From Bacteroidota bacterium (GTDB lineage Bacteria; Bacteroidota; Bacteroidia; Flavobacteriales; Flavobacteriaceae): a DNA stretch of 26,449 bases. Positions within the stretch are counted from its first letter, which is position 1. The number at the start of each line of letters is the position of its first letter. Under the pieces are notes generated by a model, which saw nothing but the letters and a program-made list of their open reading frames with translations, ran no database searches and had not been told where the DNA came from. This document shows positions 1-7,818 of the stretch, piece after piece. The DNA is taken from positions 1 through 26,449 of the forward strand of contig JAEWCF010000033.1 of assembly GCA_023390775.1 (NCBI GenBank), in the 5' to 3' direction. The position numbers and the translations under genes were made by a program.

Positions 1-1
1 G

Positions 2-61
2 GTCAACAGGGTGGTCTACGACATTTCGTCCAAGCCGCCCGCGACTATCGAATGGGAATAA
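2..61 (+). CDS. guaA: GMP synthase (glutamine-hydrolysing), C-terminal end only
   Basis: The first 19 codons in frame 2 read VNRVVYDISSKPPATIEWE followed by TAA. This is the highly characteristic C-terminus of GuaA (the E. coli protein ends in a near-identical string finishing KPPATIEWE). GuaA converts XMP to GMP using glutamine and ATP in the cytoplasm. Only the tail of the dimerisation domain is present; the rest lies upstream of the window. The next gene starts 19 nt downstream on the same strand with no terminator between, so the LysM genes that follow may be read from the guaA promoter. Identification rests on a short but very conserved segment. Confidence 0.9.
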   Translation, partial: VNRVVYDISSKPPATIEWE

Positions 62-80
62 CTTAAAATTTTAAAATGTC

Positions 81-530
81 ATGAAGAGGTTTTTGCTTAT
101 TTTACTTGTGATGTTTTCGGCTCAAAAAACAATAAGCCAGGATTTTCAAATGGTGCGGCACGAGGTGAAACTCGGGGAAACCGTTAAAATGCTCTCAAAA
201 AAGTACCATGTACCGCCTTCCGAGATATACAAGCTCAATAAATTTGCGGTGGAAGGGATCAGCGAGGGCATGATCCTGCAGATTCCCGCCGAACGCAAAT
301 ATGCAGAGGCCGCGAGAAAGGACGAAGGTTTCCTGCCCGATCCTCCCGCGACAGCCATGCGTGAAGGCAGGGGCGCCAAGAAAATAAAGCATAAGGTCGT
401 GCCCGGAGAGACGCTTTCCGGAATTTCGGCTAAATACAAGGTTCCGATGGATAAGATCAAGGCCACAAATCCTGACCTTGAAAATGGCCTGCAGGCCGGA
501 CAGGTGATCACCATCGTCGAATCGGACTAA
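81..530 (+). CDS. small secreted protein with two LysM domains
   Basis: This 149-residue protein has a Sec signal peptide at about residues 1-19 (hydrophobic LLILLVMFSA, then SQ). Two LysM modules follow: one at about residues 26-70 (start HEVKLGETV, end GMILQIP) and one at about 104-147 (start HKVVPGETL, end GQVITIV). The lysine- and arginine-rich linker between them is about 30 residues. LysM modules bind N-acetylglucosamine polymers, so a periplasmic peptidoglycan-binding role is inferred. No catalytic domain is visible. The next gene starts 15 nt downstream and also encodes LysM repeats, so the two may act together or derive from a duplication. ATG at 81 is used because it directly opens the signal peptide; an ATG at 76 is in another frame and stops at once. 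Confidence 0.88.
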   Translation: MKRFLLILLVMFSAQKTISQDFQMVRHEVKLGETVKMLSKKYHVPPSEIYKLNKFAVEGISEGMILQIPAERKYAEAARKDEGFLPDPPATAMREGRGAKKIKHKVVPGETLSGISAKYKVPMDKIKATNPDLENGLQAGQVITIVESD

Positions 531-545
531 CCTAAACTCTTGAAC

Positions 546-2474
546 ATGAAAAAAGGCCTGATTGCACTGGCTTTCACATTGTTGCTCACTTATGGATTGG
601 CCGCGCAGGAGCACCGGCGGCACACCGTCGCAAAGGGGCAGACCGTCACCCAGATCGCACAACAGTACCGCATCACGCCTTACGATATTTACCGGCTGAA
701 TCCCGAAGCCCGAAACGGCATCAAGGAAAACGATGTGCTGGTCCTCCCGACCACGCCCGTTGCCGCGCAACAGCGACCATCGGCGGGCACGCATACGGTC
801 AAGGCAAAGGAAACGCTCTTTTCAATTTCGAAACAATATCACATTACGGTCGAGCAGTTACGGGCCGCCAATCCCTCGGTGGCAGATGGGCTTAAGACGG
901 GGCAGGTGCTCACCATTCCGTCGGCGGGGGCGGTTTTGCCCGCAAGCCCGGCCAAAGGGCCCGAAAAGCCGGTTTTTCACATTGTCGCGGCTAAGGAGAC
1001 CAAATTCGGGATTGCCAAAAGATACGGGCTTACCGTGGCCGAACTCGAACGCATGAACCCGGGAATCGAACAAAATCTTCCGGTGGGATACAGGCTGGTT
1101 TTGGGAACGGCGTCATCCGCTGCCGAGAAGCCCGAGCCCAGCATCACGGAGATGATGACCCCGGCGACCACGACTACCGATGTGTTGCACACCACCAAGA
1201 AGACGGCGTACGCGAACTATGAAGTAAAGCCGCAGGAAACGCTTTACAGCCTGTCGAAGACTTTCCAGATTACCGAAGAGGAACTTATCCGCCTGAACCC
1301 GATCCTAAAGGAGGGGGTCAAGACGGGAATGATCCTGAAGGTTCCGGGAAAGGGATCGATCGTGGTCCAAAAAGCCACCGGTTTCGAGGATCTCTCCAAG
1401 TCGGCCGCGGGAAATACGCGGAAGAAACTCGTGATGCTGCTTCCGTTCAACGCGCAAAAGATCCAGGGCGATACGGCGAAATCGGTTGTCGAGAGGCTCA
1501 AGAAAGACGCTTTTTTGAACATGACGCTCGACTTTTATTCGGGTGCGCTGATGGCCATCGATTCGGCCAGGTCACTTGGGCTGAATATCGATGTTTCCAT
1601 CCTGGATTCGGAGGAGAGCAAATCGTCCTCGGGCCTTGGATCGCTGCTCTCGAATCCTAAGGTCACGTCCGCCGACGCGATCATCGGGCCGTTTTACCAG
1701 CAATATGCCGAAAAAACCGCGGAATCCCTGTCGCAGCAGAACATTCCCGTGATTTCCCCTCTTTCCAAGGACCCCGGGCGGGGGCTTCCCAACCTTTACC
1801 AGTCCATGCCTTCGACCGAAATGATGCGCCGCGCCATGATGGATTACATGATGGCAAAAGGCGGAAACATCATCATTGTCGCCGATCCCAAGAAAGTCAG
1901 CAACCGCGAGTTCATCACGGCGAATTATCCTTCGGCCAAATTTGCGCAGGTGTCCGAAGGCGGAACCCTCAGCGGCGATAACCTGAGGTCACTTCTTGTC
2001 AAAGGAATGCTGAACTATGTGGTGCTCGACACCGAAAAGACGGGCATGATCCTCAGCGCGACCAATGTCCTGCTCAACGAGATGGCCAACCACCAGATCC
2101 AGCTCGCCATCATTGAACCGAACGAAACCCTTGATTTTGAGGAAATTTCAATGAAGAGGCTGACGATCCTAAAAATGTTGCTTCCTTCCCTGACACGGCC
2201 AAATGCCACCCCTGAAGCCCAGGTTTTTGAAAAATCCTATCGCGAAAAGAACAAGATCTATCCCAACCAGTACGCCGTTCGCGGGTTCGACGTAACCTTT
2301 GACACGATGCTGAGGCTGGTCCAGGACAAGGGATTTGCCGCATCCGCCGCCGAAGATGCCACGCAACAAGTGGAAAGTAAATTCAGCTACTTCGCAAGCG
2401 GCGAGGGAATTGTGAACAAGGGTGTCTATATTCTTCAGTATAATGAGGATTTAACCGTAACCGAAGCCAACTGA
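546..2474 (+). CDS. PBP1-type periplasmic-binding domain protein with four LysM repeats
   Basis: This 642-residue protein has a signal peptide (LIALAFTLLLTYGLAAQ). Four LysM modules lie at about residues 26-70, 83-127, 147-190 and 225-270, opening with HTVAKGQTV, HTVKAKETL, HIVAAKETK and YEVKPQETL. From about residue 297 (KKLVMLLPFNAQ) to the end it resembles the type 1 periplasmic-binding (Leu/Ile/Val receptor-like) fold: a DSARSLGLNIDVSILDSEE segment, an ADAIIGPFYQQ segment and an IPVISPLSKD segment. No ABC permease or ATPase is nearby, so transport is doubtful; a cell-wall-anchored sensor or scaffold is more likely (inference). ATG at 546 is preferred to the in-frame TTG at 540, two codons upstream. 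The stop overlaps the OsmC-family start by one base, indicating translational coupling. Confidence 0.88.
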   Translation: MKKGLIALAFTLLLTYGLAAQEHRRHTVAKGQTVTQIAQQYRITPYDIYRLNPEARNGIKENDVLVLPTTPVAAQQRPSAGTHTVKAKETLFSISKQYHITVEQLRAANPSVADGLKTGQVLTIPSAGAVLPASPAKGPEKPVFHIVAAKETKFGIAKRYGLTVAELERMNPGIEQNLPVGYRLVLGTASSAAEKPEPSITEMMTPATTTTDVLHTTKKTAYANYEVKPQETLYSLSKTFQITEEELIRLNPILKEGVKTGMILKVPGKGSIVVQKATGFEDLSKSAAGNTRKKLVMLLPFNAQKIQGDTAKSVVERLKKDAFLNMTLDFYSGALMAIDSARSLGLNIDVSILDSEESKSSSGLGSLLSNPKVTSADAIIGPFYQQYAEKTAESLSQQNIPVISPLSKDPGRGLPNLYQSMPSTEMMRRAMMDYMMAKGGNIIIVADPKKVSNREFITANYPSAKFAQVSEGGTLSGDNLRSLLVKGMLNYVVLDTEKTGMILSATNVLLNEMANHQIQLAIIEPNETLDFEEISMKRLTILKMLLPSLTRPNATPEAQVFEKSYREKNKIYPNQYAVRGFDVTFDTMLRLVQDKGFAASAAEDATQQVESKFSYFASGEGIVNKGVYILQYNEDLTVTEAN

Positions 2475-2872
2475 TGACATCCAAAGTAACTTACCTGGGC
2501 GGATTGCGGACCTCGTCCGTCCATTTGCCTTCCGGAACCGAAGCGATTTCCGATGCGCCTGTGGACAACCATGGAAAAGGCGAAGCTTTCTCGCCGACGG
2601 ATTCGGTGGCGAACGCACTCGCTACCTGCATGTTCACGGTCATGGGCATTAAGGCCCAGGCGATGGATTTCAGCCTTGAAGGCGCAACGGCGGAAGTGAC
2701 CAAGCACATGAATCCTGACCCGCGAAGGATTGCGGCCGTCGATGTTGTATTCAATCTTCCTCAAGCCGACGAAAAAACGCGTGCCATCCTCGAACGCACC
2801 GCAATGTCGTGCCCGGTTTTGCTCAGCCTCTCCGAGTCGGTGGAGAAAAACGTGACCTTCAATTGGGCATGA
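2474..2872 (+). CDS. OsmC family protein
   Basis: This 132-residue cytoplasmic protein has the length and pattern of the OsmC/Ohr/YhfA superfamily. Two conserved cysteines are visible: C52 in NALATCMFTVMG and C113 in TAMSCPVLLSLS. In characterised members these are the peroxidatic and resolving cysteines that reduce organic hydroperoxides. The N-terminal strand followed by DNHGKGEAFSPTDSVANALA is typical of the general OsmC/YhfA branch; it is not clearly Ohr. The start codon overlaps the previous stop by one base and the stop overlaps the next start (ATGA), so it is translated within a coupled operon. A role in peroxide defence follows from the family; the substrate is unknown. Confidence 0.9.
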   Translation: MTSKVTYLGGLRTSSVHLPSGTEAISDAPVDNHGKGEAFSPTDSVANALATCMFTVMGIKAQAMDFSLEGATAEVTKHMNPDPRRIAAVDVVFNLPQADEKTRAILERTAMSCPVLLSLSESVEKNVTFNWA

Positions 2873-3081
2873 CGCCATCGGAAGAACTGCGCAGGCTCGC
2901 GTCTGCCAAAATGCCGTTCGGCAAATACAAGGACAAGCTCCTGATCGACCTTCCCGAATATTATCTGCTCTGGTACGGCCGCAAAGGCTATCCGCCCGGA
3001 ACTTTGGGCAACCAGATGCGCCTGGTGCAGGAACTCAAACTCAACGGCCTCGAACATTTGGTGCGCAGGATCGGCAAATAA
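2869..3081 (+). CDS. DUF3820 family protein
   Basis: This 70-residue protein carries the DUF3820 (QSregVF_b, PF12843) hallmark segments MPFGKYKDKLLIDLPEYYL and LWYGRKGYPPGTLG. The family name refers to a putative quorum-sensing-regulated virulence factor, but no molecular function is established. There is no signal peptide, so it is cytoplasmic. An upstream in-frame ATG at 2809 would add 20 residues, but all of them would lie inside the OsmC-family gene. The ATG at 2869 makes a classical 4-base ATGA overlap with the OsmC-family stop and begins just before the conserved domain. It is the last gene of the putative guaA-LysM-OsmC transcription unit. Confidence 0.87.
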   Translation: MTPSEELRRLASAKMPFGKYKDKLLIDLPEYYLLWYGRKGYPPGTLGNQMRLVQELKLNGLEHLVRRIGK

Positions 3082-3132
3082 AAGGGCGGCTTTTTAGGTT
3101 GCCTCAAACCGTGGTATTCTCGCAGATAATTG

Positions 3133-3140
3133 TATTTTTG
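3133..3140 (+). promoter_or_regulatory. putative Bacteroidota -7 promoter element for pyrG
   Basis: TATTTTTG fits the Bacteroidota sigma-ABfr -7 consensus TAnnTTTG and lies 35 bp before the pyrG ATG in the only sizeable gap (94 nt) of this region. No good -33 TTTG box is seen at the usual 17-23 bp spacing, so the call rests on the -7 box and its location. Confidence 0.5.
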
Positions 3141-3175
3141 CGACGTTTTTTGAAACGCACAACACAACTACCACA

Positions 3176-4789
3176 ATGAATCAAACCAAGTATATTTTTG
3201 TCACCGGCGGCGTGTCTTCCTCTCTGGGAAAAGGCATTATTGCCGCGTCGTTGGCAAAGTTGCTGCAGGCCCGCGGATACCGGACCACGATCCAGAAGTT
3301 CGATCCGTACATCAACGTCGATCCGGGTACCCTCAATCCCTACGAACACGGCGAATGCTATGTAACCGATGACGGTGCCGAGACCGATCTTGACCTGGGC
3401 CATTACGAACGTTTCCTCAACGTGCCGACCTCGCAGGCAAACAACGTCACCACGGGGCGCGTGTACCTTTCGGTTATCGAGAAGGAGAGGCGGGGCGAAT
3501 TCCTGGGCAAGACAGTCCAGGTCGTGCCGCACATCACCAATGAAATCAAGGAGCGGATGCAGTTGCTTGGGAATTTGGGCGATTTTGATATCGTGATCAC
3601 TGAGATCGGCGGGACCGTCGGCGACATCGAATCGCTCCCGTACATCGAATCGGTGAGGCAGTTGCAGTGGGAACTCGGCGAGCACAATGCCATCGTGGTA
3701 CACCTGACCCTGATCCCGTACCTGGCCGCGGCCGGCGAACTCAAGACAAAGCCCACGCAACACTCAGTAAAGACGCTGATGGAAAGCGGGATACAGGCCG
3801 ATATCCTGGTTTGCCGTACCGAACACGAACTTTCGGATGAACTTCGGCAAAAACTGGCGCTGTTTTGCAATGTCAAGCGCGAGGCCGTCATCCAGTCGAT
3901 CGACGCCTCGACCATTTACGAAGTCCCCAACCTCATGCTCGAGGAAGGGCTGGACGTGGTTGCGCTCAAACAGCTCAACCTGCCCAAAAAAGCAACGCCC
4001 GACCTCAAGAATTGGAACGTTTTCCTGCATCGCCTGAAAAACCCCAAGCACACGGTCAACATCGGCCTGATCGGGAAATACGTCGAGCTGCAGGATTCCT
4101 ATAAATCGATCATCGAGGCCTTCATACACGCGGGCGCGGCCAATGAGACGAAGGTCAACGTCGTCTCCGTGCATTCGGAATACATCGACGCAGGCAACGC
4201 CGCCGAAAAGCTTCGCGACCTGGACGGAATTGTCGTGGCGCCGGGCTTTGGCGAGCGCGGCATCGAGGGCAAGATCGAGACCGTGCGGTATGCCCGCGAG
4301 AACAACATTCCGTTTTTGGGCATTTGCCTGGGGATGCAGATGGCCGTCATCGAATATGCCCGCAACGTATTGGGCCTGAAGGATGCCAATTCGACCGAGA
4401 TGAACGAGGGCACGTCAAATGCCGTAATCGACCTGATGGAGGAGCAGAAAACCGTTACCGAGAAAGGCGGAACGATGCGCCTCGGATCGTGGGACTGCAC
4501 CCTCAGGGAGGGTTCACTGGCCCATAAGATTTACAATAAAAAAGATATCGCCGAAAGGCATCGGCACCGCTACGAATACAACGGGGATTACCAGGAATCA
4601 CTCGAAAAGGCGGGACTGGTTTCGTCGGGCGTCAACCCCGAGACCGGCCTTGTGGAAATCGTCGAGATTCCCGCGCATCCGTTCTTCATCGGCGTCCAAT
4701 ACCACCCCGAATACAAAAGTACAGTCGCCAATCCGCATCCGCTTTTCGTGAGCTTCGTGGGCGCGACCGTGAGATCTAAACAGAAATAA
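3176..4789 (+). CDS. pyrG: CTP synthase
   Basis: This 537-residue protein has the full length expected for PyrG, which aminates UTP to CTP with ATP and glutamine as the last step of de novo CTP synthesis. The N-terminal amidoligase domain opens with KYIFVTGGVSSSLGKGI (ATP-binding loop) and continues with KFDPYINVDPGTLNPYEHGE. The C-terminal glutamine amidotransferase begins near residue 290 (NIGLIGKYVELQDSYKS). It has its nucleophile C384 in FLGICLGMQMA and the partner residues H510 and E512 in QYHPEYKST. No residue is missing. The gene has its own likely promoter and is 7 nt upstream of yidC, so the two are probably co-transcribed. Feedback by CTP is known for the enzyme but cannot be read here. 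Confidence 0.98.
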   Translation: MNQTKYIFVTGGVSSSLGKGIIAASLAKLLQARGYRTTIQKFDPYINVDPGTLNPYEHGECYVTDDGAETDLDLGHYERFLNVPTSQANNVTTGRVYLSVIEKERRGEFLGKTVQVVPHITNEIKERMQLLGNLGDFDIVITEIGGTVGDIESLPYIESVRQLQWELGEHNAIVVHLTLIPYLAAAGELKTKPTQHSVKTLMESGIQADILVCRTEHELSDELRQKLALFCNVKREAVIQSIDASTIYEVPNLMLEEGLDVVALKQLNLPKKATPDLKNWNVFLHRLKNPKHTVNIGLIGKYVELQDSYKSIIEAFIHAGAANETKVNVVSVHSEYIDAGNAAEKLRDLDGIVVAPGFGERGIEGKIETVRYARENNIPFLGICLGMQMAVIEYARNVLGLKDANSTEMNEGTSNAVIDLMEEQKTVTEKGGTMRLGSWDCTLREGSLAHKIYNKKDIAERHRHRYEYNGDYQESLEKAGLVSSGVNPETGLVEIVEIPAHPFFIGVQYHPEYKSTVANPHPLFVSFVGATVRSKQK

Positions 4790-4796
4790 TCATTAA

Positions 4797-6686
4797 ATGG
4801 AGCAAAAGAAGTTAGACCTGAATTCCGTCATTGGCTTTATCCTGATTTTCGGGATATTGATGTGGGTCATGTACCAGAACTCACCCAAGGAGGACCAGGC
4901 TGCGAAACCCGCCACCGAAAAGCGGCAGGACGAACAAAAGGCCGCGCGCACAAGCGCCAAACGCGCCGAACTTCACGGTGCCGACGTGCCGGTGAACGAT
5001 TCGTTGCGGCTCGAGAAATTGCGGGCGACATTGGGCGGATTTGCCTATTCCGGGACACTTGAGTCGGCCAGGGAAGAATTTACCGTGATCGAAAACGATC
5101 TGGTCCGGCTTAAAATTGCCAACAAGGGCGGGCAGGTCGTGGAGGCGGTGATGAAAAAATTCGAACAGTTCGAGCGAGGGTCCAAACTTCCGGTCAGCCT
5201 GGTGCGGGACAACAATGCCCAGTTCAGCATCAAATTGAAGACCAAGGACAACCGGATGCTGGAGACCAAGGACCTGTATTTTGAACCGCAAAAGTCAATT
5301 GCCGGCAACGACCAGGTCCTGACCATGAGGCTCAAATCGGGCCCGGACGCCTATCTTGAATACCGTTACGTGCTCAAGCCCGATCAATATATGGTGGATT
5401 TCGACGTGCGTTCGCAAGGGCTGGCGCAGGTCCTGGACACATCGGCACCGCTTGAACTGCAGTGGGACCTGAAGTCCTACCGGAACGAAAAAAGCATCTC
5501 CTACGAGAACCGCTACACTGAAATCGTCTACGAATACGAAGGCGGCAAGGACGATTACGTCGGGCAGGGCAAGGACAAGCGCGCCGATGCGGAGGATGTG
5601 AGCTACATCGCCTTCAAGCAACATTTCTTTGCGTCGATCCTGTTGACCGAGAAACCTTTTGAAAAGGCGGACTTTGTCTCGAACGACCTTGTGGAGGACG
5701 AGGACCGAGATACGATTTTTACCAAGCAGTTTTCGGCGAAGGTTCCCCTTGCGTTCCGCGGAGGAGAGATCGACCAGAAGATGAATTGGTACTACGGCCC
5801 GGCGGACTACAAGATTTTGAACGCCTATGACCGCAATTTGGACGAGATCATCCCGCTTGGCTGGGGCATTTTCGGCTGGATCAACAAGTTCATCTTCATT
5901 CCGGTTTTCGGTTTCCTGAGTTCGTTTATCATGTACGGGATCGCGATCATCGTCTTTACGATCGTCATCAAGATCGCCATGTCGCCCATCACGTATAAAT
6001 CTTTCCTTTCGCAGGCCAAGATGAAGGTCCTCAGGCCCGAGCTCAACGAACTCAACCAGAAGTACGCCAAGGACCCGATGAAGCGCCAGCAGGAGACCAT
6101 GAAACTGTACAGCAAGGCAGGGGTCAACCCGATGGCCGGTTGTATCCCCGCGTTGATCCAGTTGCCGTTCATGTACGCGTCGTTCCAGTTCTTTCCCTCG
6201 GCGATAGAACTTCGGCAAAAAAGTTTCCTTTGGGCCGATGACCTTTCCTCCTACGATGCGATCCTGAACCTGCCGTTCCGCATTCCTTTCTACGGGGACC
6301 ATGTGAGCCTTTTCCCGATCCTTGCCGCCGTCGCCATTTTCTTCTACATGAAGATGACAACGGGCGACCAGGTCATGAGCCAACCGCCGCAGGAAGGCAT
6401 GCCCGATATGGGCAAGATCATGAAAATCATGATTTATCTCTCGCCGCTGATGATGTTGTTCTTCTTCAACAATTACGGTTCGGGGCTTTCACTGTACAAC
6501 TTCATCTCCAACCTGGTGACCATCGCCATTATGGTGGTGATCAAGAAATATGTCGTGGATGAGCAGAAAATCCATGCGCAGATCCAGGAGAACAAGCTCA
6601 AGGAGAAGCCTCAGGGCAAATTCCAGAAGCGCCTTCAGGAAATGATGGAGCAGGCAGAGGAACAAAAGAAGAAACAGAAACGATAA
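4797..6686 (+). CDS. yidC: membrane protein insertase YidC
   Basis: This 629-residue protein has the architecture of Gram-negative YidC. An N-terminal transmembrane anchor (about residues 9-25) and a charged linker precede a large periplasmic beta domain at about 75-345. The conserved Oxa1-like insertase core starts near G355, with a helix pair around 365-400 (including IVIKIAMSPITYKSF) and a cytoplasmic hairpin rich in K/E/Q. Further membrane segments lie near HVSLFPILAAVAIFFYMKM, IMIYLSPLMMLFFF and NLVTIAIMVVIKKY. The basic, glutamine-rich tail ends in KKKQKR, as is usual for ribosome contact. It inserts inner-membrane proteins alone or with SecYEG. It ends 1 nt before a strong terminator hairpin. 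Confidence 0.98.
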   Translation: MEQKKLDLNSVIGFILIFGILMWVMYQNSPKEDQAAKPATEKRQDEQKAARTSAKRAELHGADVPVNDSLRLEKLRATLGGFAYSGTLESAREEFTVIENDLVRLKIANKGGQVVEAVMKKFEQFERGSKLPVSLVRDNNAQFSIKLKTKDNRMLETKDLYFEPQKSIAGNDQVLTMRLKSGPDAYLEYRYVLKPDQYMVDFDVRSQGLAQVLDTSAPLELQWDLKSYRNEKSISYENRYTEIVYEYEGGKDDYVGQGKDKRADAEDVSYIAFKQHFFASILLTEKPFEKADFVSNDLVEDEDRDTIFTKQFSAKVPLAFRGGEIDQKMNWYYGPADYKILNAYDRNLDEIIPLGWGIFGWINKFIFIPVFGFLSSFIMYGIAIIVFTIVIKIAMSPITYKSFLSQAKMKVLRPELNELNQKYAKDPMKRQQETMKLYSKAGVNPMAGCIPALIQLPFMYASFQFFPSAIELRQKSFLWADDLSSYDAILNLPFRIPFYGDHVSLFPILAAVAIFFYMKMTTGDQVMSQPPQEGMPDMGKIMKIMIYLSPLMMLFFFNNYGSGLSLYNFISNLVTIAIMVVIKKYVVDEQKIHAQIQENKLKEKPQGKFQKRLQEMMEQAEEQKKKQKR

Positions 6687-6714
6687 AAAAAAGCTTCCGG
6701 TTGGAAGCTTTTTT
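6687..6714. terminator. bidirectional intrinsic terminator between yidC and the FAS1 gene
   Basis: A perfect 12-bp inverted repeat (AAAAAAGCTTCC, loop GGTT, GGAAGCTTTTTT) starts directly after the yidC stop codon. It has a T-run on the plus strand and, by symmetry, on the minus strand. The convergent FAS1 gene ends 18 nt further on, so one hairpin can terminate both genes. Confidence 0.92.
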
Positions 6715-6731
6715 ATTGGATCGGGTTCAGG

Positions 6732-7706
6732 TTACAAGTTGGGCATCAATACTTTGTCCACAAGGTGGATGATCCCGTTGTAGGCCTGTATGTCGGTAGT
6801 GGTGATGTTGGCAATCCGTGAATTCGCATCGACAATCTTTTTGCCGCCTCCCGTCAGGTTGATGGTAAAGTGCTGCCCCGCCCACGTGTCGAAGGATTGG
6901 TTATCAAAGAAACTCGAGGCCATACTGTTTTGCATCGTGCCCAGATGGTAACGCAAGGTGGTCTGCACGTCGGCCATTGACAAAAGGTCCAGGCTTGCAA
7001 GATTATTTTCGGTCAGGTAGTCGGAGAAAGCAGTGTTCGTCGGGGCGAAAAGCGTGTACGGCGTATTCTCCCCGGTTCCTTCCATTTCGGCCACAAATTC
7101 CGACTCAGGATGGAGGGCGAGCGCGTTTTTCAAGGACGAAAGATCCGCCTTGGCCCGCACAAAAGTCATGATTGAAGGCATTTCGATCACACGGTCAACC
7201 AGGTGCAATGTGCCGTTCGTGGCGTCGACATTGGGCGTGATGATCGTCGAGATGCCGTTGATTTTATATCCGGTGGAAGTATCGATGTACATGTCGAGGA
7301 AGTTGGTATTTGAAGCGGCGCCCCGGGCCATGGTCTTGCGGTAACCCGTGAGCATCTCACCGGTTTCGACCGATCCGCTCATCGCATGGTTCAAAAGCAG
7401 TTCCCGAAGGATCTCCACCGGAATGTCGTCCAGGGTGGCGTAGCCGTTCTCTCCCATAAATTGGACGAATGCGGTGTTTGTCGGGGCAAATACGGTCAGT
7501 TCGCCGGAACCTTCAAGATTCCCGTCCAGATCGGCACGTTCAAGCGCCTCGACAAAAGTGGTCAGGTTGGTCCGGGATTGCGCCTCAACGAGGAGCGAAT
7601 TCTCCGAATCATTGTCATTGTCATCATCGCTGCAGGAAATCGCCATCACTCCGAGCGTTGCGATGCAGGCGATACGGGTCAGTCTTAAAATTGTATTCAT
7701 AGCCAT
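6732..7706 (-). CDS. fasciclin (FAS1) domain lipoprotein, copy A
   Basis: This 324-residue protein has a lipoprotein signal peptide ending LGVMAIS|C, with the lipid-bearing cysteine at residue 25. The next residues are SDDDNDND; an acidic stretch right after the cysteine is the lipoprotein surface-export signal type known in Bacteroidota, so surface exposure is inferred. Two FAS1 domains follow, each with the FAPTNTAF box, at about residues 38-180 and 185-320. Each ends in the usual IHLVDKVL- or LHLVDRVI-like strand. FAS1 domains mediate adhesion. The start at 7706 (or 7700, two codons later) is chosen because a longer frame to 7787 would run back into the upstream gene's terminator and bury the signal peptide. 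It is a clear paralogue of the next gene upstream. Confidence 0.9.
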   Translation of the reverse strand: MAMNTILRLTRIACIATLGVMAISCSDDDNDNDSENSLLVEAQSRTNLTTFVEALERADLDGNLEGSGELTVFAPTNTAFVQFMGENGYATLDDIPVEILRELLLNHAMSGSVETGEMLTGYRKTMARGAASNTNFLDMYIDTSTGYKINGISTIITPNVDATNGTLHLVDRVIEMPSIMTFVRAKADLSSLKNALALHPESEFVAEMEGTGENTPYTLFAPTNTAFSDYLTENNLASLDLLSMADVQTTLRYHLGTMQNSMASSFFDNQSFDTWAGQHFTINLTGGGKKIVDANSRIANITTTDIQAYNGIIHLVDKVLMPNL

Positions 7707-7770
7707 TTGATTTATTGGTTCAACCCTAATGTACGATTTAAAGGGTTTGGCTTTTGCAAAAGATATATTA

Positions 7771-7797
7771 AAACAAAAAGCCCCCAAACGGAGGCTT
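7771..7797 (-). terminator. intrinsic terminator of FAS1 lipoprotein gene B
   Basis: Read on the minus strand, AAGCCTCC, loop GTTT and GGGGGCTT form an 8-bp stem with one T-G wobble, followed by TTTTTGTTT. It lies 22 nt beyond the stop of the 7819-8793 gene. The two FAS1 genes are therefore probably separate transcription units. Confidence 0.8.
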
Positions 7798-7818
7798 CTC
7801 GAACCAACATCAATTAAA

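Noticed and set aside
5295..6383. A 362-codon open frame on the minus strand within yidC.
   Set aside because: It is antisense to a fully conserved yidC; the translation is charged and low in recognisable motifs, as expected for a mirror frame in GC-rich DNA.
7707..7787. A longer start at 7787 for the FAS1 gene A.
   Set aside because: It would begin inside the terminator hairpin of the upstream gene and place 27 non-signal residues before the lipoprotein signal.
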